Position numbers and translations under genes: made by a program
Shown: piece after piece, positions 1-4,833 of the stretch
Layout: the number at the start of each line of letters is the position of its first letter
Numbering within the stretch: the stretch's first letter is position 1
Assembly: GCA_016873575.1 (NCBI GenBank)
Contig: VGWY01000154.1
Coordinates: forward strand, 1-6,096
DNA length: 6,096 bases
Source: Nitrospira sp.
GTDB lineage: Bacteria > Nitrospirota > Thermodesulfovibrionia > Thermodesulfovibrionales > SM23-35
Direction of reading: 5' to 3'
The notes under the pieces: generated by a model
The model's input: only the letters and a program-made list of their open reading frames with translations
What the model was told of the DNA's origin: nothing
Database searches by the model: none

Positions 1-530
1 GAAATATCACTGCTGAATCTCCGGTAAAGATTGATGCCAACTATCTTGGCTCTATCAATATTGATGAAATGAAATTGAGCGGTGTGAGTGTAACAAAGGT
101 GTATGACAATAGACTCCCGGATGGAAAAATTGTAGATGCTTTTTCCAATCCTTATGCTTCATTATCCCGGGAAGACCGCCAGAAAAGAGCAACAGAGCTT
201 GTTATTGATGCAGGAAATTATTTTCGACAGAGAAACTACGGTAAGGCTTCATCCCTTTTCGAAGAGTCACTGAAGGCATTTCCTACTGCTGAAGCATACT
301 ATTATATTGCCCTTTGCTATCAGGAGATGAAGGAAGATGAAAAGGCATTGAAGTACTTAAAAGAGGGGGCAGAGAAGTTTCCCAGGGACTCCACATTGAT
401 AAAAAATCTGGGGTTGCTCTATTACGAAAAGGGCAACGAGGCCGAGTCAAAAAAGGCATTTGAAGAGGTTATACGATTAAGCCCTGAGGATAGACAGGTA
501 AAATTTTTACTTGAAAGGATGGGGAAGTAG
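1..530 (+). CDS. TPR-repeat protein, 3' part (start lies before the window)
   Basis: The reading frame is open from base 3 to the TAG at 528-530, so the Met codon at 69 is probably internal. The 22 residues before it read like ordinary protein, and no Shine-Dalgarno sequence precedes it. Counting from that Met, residues 41-141 form three consecutive tetratricopeptide repeats, roughly 41-73, 74-107 and 108-141. They show the usual small residues at the A/G positions and a Pro ending each helix pair (KAFPT, EKFPRD, RLSPED). The part before the repeats is short, polar and not recognisable. TPR arrays are protein-interaction scaffolds, often found in envelope or assembly proteins; nothing here tells the partner or the cell compartment. 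The gene is separated from the activase-like genes by a repeat-filled gap of about 250 bases, so it may not share their function. The TPR call is firm, the specific role unknown. Confidence 0.8.
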   Translation, partial: NITAESPVKIDANYLGSINIDEMKLSGVSVTKVYDNRLPDGKIVDAFSNPYASLSREDRQKRATELVIDAGNYFRQRNYGKASSLFEESLKAFPTAEAYYYIALCYQEMKEDEKALKYLKEGAEKFPRDSTLIKNLGLLYYEKGNEAESKKAFEEVIRLSPEDRQVKFLLERMGK

Positions 531-556
531 ACGGAAATCTAAAATGCATTTTAAAA

Positions 557-758
557 CCACAGAGAGCACAGAGATAATTTTCAAGATTAATAAAATCTTT
601 AAACTGTAGATTCCCACGGGCAAGCCCGTGGCACTTACTGCTACAGGCTTCGCCTGATTGTCCTTTTTGGCATTCACCCACGGGTAAACCCGTGGAACTC
701 TGCTAAGGGATTAGAGAACTCAGGAGAAAAAATGTTTATTTCTCTGTGTCCTCTGTGG
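557..758. repeat. CCACAGAG inverted pair enclosing a composite repeat
   Basis: A copy of the dispersed motif CCACAGAGAGCACAGAGA lies at 557-574. Its inverse, TCTCTGTGTCCTCTGTGG, lies at 741-758, and the two match at 16 of 18 positions. The motif has an internal 9-base period with core CACAGAG. The pair acts like terminal inverted repeats around about 166 bases that hold two stem-loops (614-695). This fills nearly the whole gap between the TPR gene and the DUF2229 gene and ends about 20 bases before the next start codon. No open frame suggestive of a transposase is present, so the element is non-autonomous if it moves at all. Confidence 0.75.
614..695. repeat. two near-identical stem-loops (CCACGGG...CCCGTGG)
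   Basis: At 614-631 and 678-695 two 18-base palindromes have 8-bp perfect arms around an AA loop. They differ only in the innermost pair: C-G (621/624) in the first and T-A (685/688) in the second. The difference is compensatory, so pairing is kept in both. Between them at 644-656 lies a smaller hairpin, CAGGC-TTC-GCCTG. The arrangement resembles REP/BIME-type palindromic repeats. None of these hairpins has a following T-tract, so a classical intrinsic terminator is not supported. Confidence 0.7.
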
Positions 759-778
759 TGAAATAAATTTTTTGATTG

Positions 779-1729
779 ATGAGAATAGGGATACCTCAGG
801 GACTTTTATATTTCAAGAATGGCAGGCTCTGGAAACGAAACCTGAATGCTCTTGGCATTGAGGTTGTAACCTCTCCAGAGACAACAGAAGGTATCCTTTC
901 TGACGGAATAAGGCACAGTGTATGTGACCTCTGCCTACCTGTAAAGGCATTTTTTGGGCATGTCCTTGCTTTGAAAGATAATGTAGATTGTCTCTTTATA
1001 CCGAGGGTTATTAGGGTCGAACCTGATGCCTTTCTTTGCCCCAAGTTCATCGGACTGCCTGATATGGTAAGGGCTGCAATCAGAAACCTTCCCCGTATTA
1101 TTGATACTGAGTTTAATATTAAAGAAAAGCCAGAGGCAGTATTCTGGCAGGAGGTAAGGAGAGAGTTAAAAGGTGACAGGAAAATGTTATTGCGAGGCGA
1201 AGCCGAAGCAATCTCTACAAATGAGATTCTTCGCTGCGCTCAGAATGACAGAAAGCGAAGGAATGACAAAATTGAGAAGGATCACAGGTTACAAAAATTC
1301 TCAGAACATAAACTTACTGTAGGCATTGCGGGAAGGCCTTATCTTGTTCTGGATAACTACTTGAATAAAGGTGTTGTAAGGTATATGAATAGGCTTGGAG
1401 TAAGTGTTGTATATCAAACTCCGGAGAAGAATTATATTATAGAAACGATGTCAATGCTTCCGAAGTGGATATACTGGAGCATGGGGAAAGAGGTTGTCTC
1501 ATCTGTGAGAAGGATGTTAGAGGATGAGAGTATTGATGGAATCATACTCATTGCTAATGCTGGATGTGGTCCTGATTCCTTTATGACAGAACTGATAGAT
1601 GGCACGCTTCCCGTTCATAAAAAGCCGTACATGAGCCTTAGTATTGATGAACATCTCTCGGATGCCGGACTCCAGACAAGGATAGAGGCATTTGTGGATA
1701 TGATTGAAAGGAAATTCAAATACAATTAA
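779..1729 (+). CDS. DUF2229 / COG3580-like protein, acyl-CoA dehydratase activase partner
   Basis: A 316-residue cytoplasmic protein of the DUF2229 class, related to the HgdB/BcrB-type subunits that accept electrons from BadF/HgdC activases. Family hallmarks seen are the MRIGIPQGLLY start, VCDLCLPVK (Cys49, Cys52) with a nearby GH (residues 60-61), FIPRVIRVEPDAFLCPKFIGLPDM (Cys87; residues 73-96), NAGCGPDS (Cys263) and the C-terminal SIDEH...LQTRIEAFVDMIE. The Cys residues are plausible Fe-S ligands; this is inferred. An in-frame TGA at 773-775 limits the start to TTG 776 or ATG 779. ATG is preferred because it gives the usual family start. No clear ribosome binding site is visible, because a repeat ends about 20 bases upstream. 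Residues about 136-164 are encoded by a palindromic repeat placed between the N- and C-terminal conserved blocks, and so are probably absent from homologues. The next gene is a divergent relative sharing the C-terminal DEH...TRLEAF motif. Substrate and reaction are unknown. Confidence 0.85.
   Translation: MRIGIPQGLLYFKNGRLWKRNLNALGIEVVTSPETTEGILSDGIRHSVCDLCLPVKAFFGHVLALKDNVDCLFIPRVIRVEPDAFLCPKFIGLPDMVRAAIRNLPRIIDTEFNIKEKPEAVFWQEVRRELKGDRKMLLRGEAEAISTNEILRCAQNDRKRRNDKIEKDHRLQKFSEHKLTVGIAGRPYLVLDNYLNKGVVRYMNRLGVSVVYQTPEKNYIIETMSMLPKWIYWSMGKEVVSSVRRMLEDESIDGIILIANAGCGPDSFMTELIDGTLPVHKKPYMSLSIDEHLSDAGLQTRIEAFVDMIERKFKYN
1185..1268 (+). repeat. palindromic repeat inserted in frame within the DUF2229 gene
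   Basis: An imperfect inverted repeat has a left arm at 1185-1215 (starting TGTTATTGCGAGG) and a right arm at 1223-1250 (ending CAGAATGACA) around the loop TACAAAT. GAATGACA is then repeated at 1261-1268. This matches the TGTCATTGCGAG...AATGACA style of bacterial intergenic palindromes. Its 84 bases are exactly 28 codons, so the reading frame is kept. The encoded peptide contains CAQNDRKRRNDK, low in hydrophobics and rich in charge, unlike the flanking family sequence. The exact insertion borders cannot be fixed without a homologue. Confidence 0.75.
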
Positions 1730-1841
1730 CCACAGAGAACACAGAGATTTAAAATGAGATCACAGGCTAACTTATTGATTTTAAATAATAATTATTACTC
1801 TGAGTTCTCTGTTTTTAAAAGTACCTCTGTGGACTCTGTGG
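1730..1841. repeat. CCACAGAG inverted pair between the two DUF2229-class genes
   Basis: CCACAGAGAACACAGAGA at 1730-1747 begins at the base right after the TAA stop of the upstream gene. An inverse copy, CCTCTGTGGACTCTGTGG, lies at 1824-1841, and a degenerate inverse unit (CTCTGAGTTCTCTG) at 1799-1812. The middle is AT-rich and includes the 12-base palindrome TAATAATTATTA at 1786-1797. The right copy ends 17 bases before the next start codon and is followed by TTTAAAATG, as in other copies of the family. The 1730-1747 motif is the exact reverse complement of the copy at 4017-4034. Confidence 0.75.
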
Positions 1842-1858
1842 TTTAAAATGAATTTGAT

Positions 1859-2962
1859 ATGAAACTTACTGTTCCCCATATGGGATTGCTTTCAAATGCT
1901 TATACGAAGGTTTTGAGAGAGCATGGTGTGGATATGTGCCCACCGCCGAGGCCATCCATTAATACCATGAACCTTGGTGTCAGGTATTCGCCAGAGTTCG
2001 CCTGCCTTCCTTTCAAAATAAACCTGGGTAATATGATTGAGGCACTCGAGGGTGGTGTTGATACAATCCTTATGCCTGGCGGCTATGGTCCGTGCCGTTT
2101 CGGATACTATGGTGTTATTCAGGAGCAGATACTCAGAGGGCTTGGTTATCATTTCCAGATGACAAGAACAGACAACCCTGACAGTCTTGGTGATATGGTG
2201 AAGACTATTCGAGATATTAGCGATATAAAATCAAAATGGGACGGTTATCGTGTCTTCTATCTGATTCTCATGCGTATGGCTGTACTCGACAGTGTTGAGG
2301 CTATGTATTTCAAAATGAAACCCAGAGAGATCAATCAGGGCGAGGCCGAGAGGGCATTCGATGAATCCTTGAAAATCATAGAGAAAGCAACAGGATACAT
2401 GAAACTTTTCAATGCATATAATAAAATAAAGGATATATTCCGGGATGTGAAGATTGACAGAACATTAAAACCACTCAAAGTAGGTATCCTTGGTGAGATA
2501 TTTGTTGTCATAGAACCCTTTGCAAATATGGATTTACAGAGGAAGCTGGCCAGGATGGGTGTTGAGGTAGTCAGGGGAGTATGGCTGAGTGACTGGCTGA
2601 ATGACCGGTTCAGGTTTAAGCCATTGAAACCAAACCAGAACAGGCTTTCTCGAAAGTGGGCATCTCCCTATCTGAAATATCCATCAGGAGGCGAAAGTAT
2701 AGAGAGTGTGGGCAAGACAGTCAAATTTTACAAAGAAGGGATAGATGGTATTATCCACATCATGCCCTTTACCTGTATGCCAGAACTTGTTGCATCAACC
2801 ATTTTGCACAGGATTAGCACTGATCTGAATTATCCTGTTCTCTCCCTTACCTTTGATGAGCATGTATCCGAGGTTAATCTTCAGACGAGGCTTGAGGCAT
2901 TTATTGATTTACTCGAAAGACGCAGAAAGAATCGTCTTGCATCTCGATTTAATAGTCAATGA
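1859..2962 (+). CDS. COG3581-like acyl-CoA dehydratase activase-related protein
   Basis: A 367-residue cytoplasmic protein of the second DUF2229-associated class (COG3581-like). In sequence order it shows FACLPFKINLGNMIEAL (Cys49, residues 48-63), ILMPGGYGPCRFGYYG (Cys79), a second-domain start LKVGILGEIFVVIEPFANMD (residues 206-225), HIMPFTCMPE (Cys306) and the closing LTFDEH...NLQTRLEAFIDLLERR. The conserved Cys in Gly/Pro-rich loops fits Fe-S cluster binding as in 2-hydroxyacyl-CoA dehydratase and benzoyl-CoA reductase subunits; this role is inferred. The start is constrained: a TAA at 1844-1846 lies in frame upstream and ATG 1859 is the first start after it. ATG 1848 is in another frame. 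No Shine-Dalgarno sequence is seen. In many anaerobes homologous segments are fused with the activase and the COG3580 part in one very large protein; here they are separate neighbouring genes. The substrate is unknown. Confidence 0.85.
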   Translation: MKLTVPHMGLLSNAYTKVLREHGVDMCPPPRPSINTMNLGVRYSPEFACLPFKINLGNMIEALEGGVDTILMPGGYGPCRFGYYGVIQEQILRGLGYHFQMTRTDNPDSLGDMVKTIRDISDIKSKWDGYRVFYLILMRMAVLDSVEAMYFKMKPREINQGEAERAFDESLKIIEKATGYMKLFNAYNKIKDIFRDVKIDRTLKPLKVGILGEIFVVIEPFANMDLQRKLARMGVEVVRGVWLSDWLNDRFRFKPLKPNQNRLSRKWASPYLKYPSGGESIESVGKTVKFYKEGIDGIIHIMPFTCMPELVASTILHRISTDLNYPVLSLTFDEHVSEVNLQTRLEAFIDLLERRRKNRLASRFNSQ

Positions 2963-2966
2963 AAAT

Positions 2967-3010
2967 AATCCCCCCTCACCCCCCTTTAGTAAAGGGGGGA
3001 AGGTGGGATT
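2967..3010. repeat. C6/G6 hairpin repeat between COG3581-like gene and activase
   Basis: CCCCCCTTT at 2979-2987 pairs with AAAGGGGGG at 2991-2999 around a 3-base loop. The stem continues outward through AATCCC...GGGATT with a small internal loop and one mismatch, about 44 bases in all. It starts five bases after the upstream stop codon. There is no T-run after it, so termination is possible but not shown. The form matches widespread AATCCCCCC...GGGGGGATT intergenic palindromes, which favours a dispersed repeat over a gene-specific terminator. Confidence 0.7.
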
Positions 3011-3043
3011 ATAGGAGAAAGAGAAAAGAGGTTTTAATAGAAC

Positions 3044-3988
3044 ATGCAAGGGTATCTCGGTATTGATGTTGGTTCAGTGACTACCAAAGTAGTCTTTCTC
3101 AGTAAAAAAGGAGCAATCCTCTGGAGTACATATCGTAAGACCATGGGACAACCGATATGGGTGTTACAGTCTGCCCTTTCTGACCTTTATCATGAACTGA
3201 CACCCACTGTTTTAGGTGTAGGTGCTACAGGAAGTGGCAGAGGGCTTGCTTCTCACCTGATCGGTGCTGATGTGGTGAAAAATGAGATTACATCCCATGC
3301 AGTTGCTGCCATCAGATATTATCCTGATGTACAGACAATAGTAGAAATCGGTGGTCAGGATTCAAAACTTATCCTTATCAGGGATGGTGTGGTAATAGAT
3401 TTTTCAATGAATACAGTATGTGCTGCCGGGACTGGATCTTTTCTTGAACATCAGGCATCGAGGCTCGGCCTCAGGGTTGAGGAATTGGGAACCATTGCAC
3501 TGAACGCAACCTCACCTGTCAGGATAGCCGGCAGATGCACAGTCTTTGCAGAGTCAGATATGATTCATAAACAGCAGATGGGACATAATCTCGAGGATAT
3601 CGTTGCTGGTCTCTGTGATGCCCTTGTAAGAAACTATTTGAATAATCTCTCAAGGGGGAAGGATCTCAGAGAGCCCATCCTCTTTCAGGGCGGAGTAGCT
3701 GCGAACCATGGTATCAAGACATCATTGGAGAAAGAACTCAAAAAAGAAATTCTCGTGCCAAAATATTTTTCTATCATGGGAGCAATTGGAGCTGCGCTCC
3801 TTGCCCTTGAATGTGAGGTGAAGGCAACAAAATTTAAAGGTTTCCGTATCTTCAGCCACCACCTTATCAGCAGCAGTTTTTACTGTGATGGTTGTCCCAA
3901 CACATGTGGAGTGATGGAAGTAAGAGATGGCAATGAAGTTATAGCACGATGGGGAGATAATTGTGGCAAGTGGTCATCTACCACATGA
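3044..3988 (+). CDS. BadF/BadG/BcrA/BcrD-family ATPase (acyl-CoA dehydratase activase)
   Basis: A 314-residue ASKHA-fold ATPase of the HgdC/BadF family, which uses ATP hydrolysis to raise an electron on a [4Fe-4S] cluster bridging two subunits and deliver it to a partner enzyme. Motifs seen are phosphate-1 GIDVGSVTTK (6-15), GATGSGR (60-66), phosphate-2 EIGGQDSK (101-108), NTVCAAGTGSFLE with Cys126, GRCTVFAESDMI with Cys165, and the adenosine motif FQGGVAANHG (214-223). The two Cys are 39 residues apart, the spacing known for the cluster ligands of Acidaminococcus HgdC. An extra tail, CDGCPNTC...GDNCGKW (Cys281, 284, 288, 307), is absent from short HgdC-type activases and resembles the long multidomain activases. 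It could hold a further metal site (inference). ATG 3044 is fixed by an in-frame TAG at 3038-3040. AGAGG at 3027-3031 is a weak, distant ribosome binding site. The stop overlaps the start of lolA (ATGA). Its likely partners are the two preceding gene products. Confidence 0.92.
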   Translation: MQGYLGIDVGSVTTKVVFLSKKGAILWSTYRKTMGQPIWVLQSALSDLYHELTPTVLGVGATGSGRGLASHLIGADVVKNEITSHAVAAIRYYPDVQTIVEIGGQDSKLILIRDGVVIDFSMNTVCAAGTGSFLEHQASRLGLRVEELGTIALNATSPVRIAGRCTVFAESDMIHKQQMGHNLEDIVAGLCDALVRNYLNNLSRGKDLREPILFQGGVAANHGIKTSLEKELKKEILVPKYFSIMGAIGAALLALECEVKATKFKGFRIFSHHLISSSFYCDGCPNTCGVMEVRDGNEVIARWGDNCGKWSSTT

Positions 3989-4653
3989 AGAATACAATTA
4001 GCCACTCTAAAAATTATCTCTGTGTTCTCTGTGGCTTTCAAAATGTATTTTTTGGTTTTGTTCTATTTTTTGCATTCCAATTGAATTCTCATTCAATAGG
4101 CGCTGATATCATCTCAAAGATCATTGAGATGCAAAAATCCATCAGGACTATGAGGGCAGATTTTATCCAGGAAAAATATTCTCAATTACTTGAAAAGCCG
4201 ATTATTTCAAGTGGTATTTTTTTCTTTAGTGTACCGGAAAGATTTGTCTGGGACTATAAAGATGATATGAAGGTAATTTCAGACGGTAAGAGGCTGATGC
4301 TTTATTATAAGAAACAGCAGGAAGCTGATATTATGGATATCAGCAAATTTCCTTCTTTACCGGTAAGCTTCTCTATCGAAAATCTTTCGAAGAGGTATAG
4401 AACAGAAGTTCTTGAAGCAAAATCTTATAGGTATGTTTTAAAAGTAAAACCTGTTATAGAGATGATGCCTATCCGGGAAATACTCATCACCCTTGATGAA
4501 AAGGCAACTCCAATTGAGGTAAAGATGACTGAAAGGACAGGCGATATTACAATTATAAGGTTCTCGAATATGAAGGTAAATATCATGATACCTGATGAGA
4601 CCTTCAGCATGAAAGTTCCAGAGGGGGTACATGTGAGGAATAACCTTAAATGA
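3985..4653 (+). CDS. lolA: LolA-like outer-membrane lipoprotein carrier protein
   Basis: A 222-residue protein predicted to act in the periplasm, where LolA-fold proteins carry lipoproteins or other lipids toward the outer membrane. After an N-terminal hydrophobic stretch (about residues 20-32), the mature part shows the family pattern: MRADFIQEKYS, then a P..SSG.FFFSVPERFVWDY block (72-91), ISDGKRLMLYY (98-108) and a C-terminal beta-rich half ending IPDETFSMKVPEGVHV. ATG 3985 overlaps the activase stop as ATGA, implying translational coupling; TTG 3961 is a less likely alternative. Residues about 9-19 (KNYLCVLCGF) are encoded by a CCACAGAG-type repeat at 4017-4034. ATG 4043 would give a compact signal peptide but is one base out of frame at the T6 run 4048-4053. 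The signal cleavage site is not clear. Next to a ketosynthase it could be a pathway-specific paralogue, as in aryl-polyene-type clusters, rather than the housekeeping LolA. Confidence 0.82.
   Translation: MKNTISHSKNYLCVLCGFQNVFFGFVLFFAFQLNSHSIGADIISKIIEMQKSIRTMRADFIQEKYSQLLEKPIISSGIFFFSVPERFVWDYKDDMKVISDGKRLMLYYKKQQEADIMDISKFPSLPVSFSIENLSKRYRTEVLEAKSYRYVLKVKPVIEMMPIREILITLDEKATPIEVKMTERTGDITIIRFSNMKVNIMIPDETFSMKVPEGVHVRNNLK
4017..4034 (-). repeat. CCACAGAG repeat copy inside the lolA 5' end
   Basis: TCTCTGTGTTCTCTGTGG is the exact reverse complement of the copy at 1730-1747. It is followed by CTTTCAAAATGTATTTT, close to the downstream border of other inverse copies (GTTTAAAATG at 1841-1850; the complement of 541-556). 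It lies within the coding frame of the lolA-like gene and supplies codons for LCVLCG. Unlike the other copies it has no obvious inverted partner; only a remnant TTAGCCAC at 3998-4005 hints at one. Confidence 0.75.
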
Positions 4654-4674
4654 TGAAATGCTCATACAGACAAG

Positions 4675-4702
4675 TTGACAAAAAGAAGTATGAAAATATT
4701 TG
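4675..4702 (+). promoter_or_regulatory. possible sigma-70-type promoter before the ketosynthase gene
   Basis: A perfect TTGACA lies at 4675-4680, 22 bases after the lolA-like stop codon. Downstream only weak -10 candidates are found: TATTTG at 4697-4702 with a 16-base spacer, or AATATT at 4695-4700 with a 14-base spacer. The -35 match could be chance in AT-rich DNA. If real, it would give the ketosynthase gene a transcript separate from the activase-lolA block, with the four-hairpin repeat in its leader. Confidence 0.25.
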
Positions 4703-4719
4703 TTGCTCTCCAACTAAAG

Positions 4720-4816
4720 TCATTCCAGCTTGTCTGGATGTCATTCCCGCTCGTCGGGAATCTTTCTTAACGATTCTGGACAAGCCAGAAGGATTTCGGA
4801 CAAGCCGAAATGACAA
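4720..4816. repeat. four-hairpin palindromic repeat between lolA and the ketosynthase gene
   Basis: Four small stem-loops follow one another: TCCAG-CTTGT-CTGGA (4724-4738), ATTCCCG-CTCGT-CGGGAAT (4743-4761), TTCTGG-ACAAG-CCAGAA (4774-4790) and ATTTCGG-ACAAG-CCGAAAT (4793-4811). The first and last two loops are reverse complements (CTTGT and ACAAG), and the outer ends are GTCATT and AATGACA. The whole is therefore also one large imperfect palindrome. This fits a dispersed GTCATTCC-type repeat. It occupies most of the 180-base gap and ends 17 bases before the ketosynthase start. It is not followed by a T-tract. Confidence 0.75.
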
Positions 4817-4833
4817 ATAAGTATTATAAGTAG

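Noticed and set aside
69..71. ATG 69 as the true start of the TPR protein
   Set aside because: The frame stays open upstream to the window edge with protein-like sequence, and no ribosome binding site precedes the ATG.
469..681. Minus-strand open frame of 70 codons over the TPR gene end and the repeat gap
   Set aside because: It overlaps the coding frame of the TPR gene and the stem-loop repeat, and its product is repeat translation without any family likeness.
557..758. CRISPR-like or tandem array from the CCACAGAG motifs
   Set aside because: The motifs are inverted, few and unevenly spaced, with no uniform spacers and no cas genes.
2967..3010. Intrinsic terminator between the COG3581-like gene and the activase gene
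   Set aside because: The hairpin is strong but no T-tract follows it, and its sequence fits a widespread dispersed palindrome. It is listed as a repeat.
4425..4713. Two overlapping minus-strand open frames opposite the lolA-like gene
   Set aside because: They are antisense shadows of a well-supported coding sequence and show no recognisable domain or ribosome binding site.
4650..4820. A 56-codon open frame starting ATGATG over the lolA stop codon (ATGATGA) and ending RNDK
   Set aside because: The overlap looks like coupling, but more than half of the frame lies in the palindromic repeat 4720-4816 and the first 20 codons match nothing I recognise. Chance read-through is more likely.
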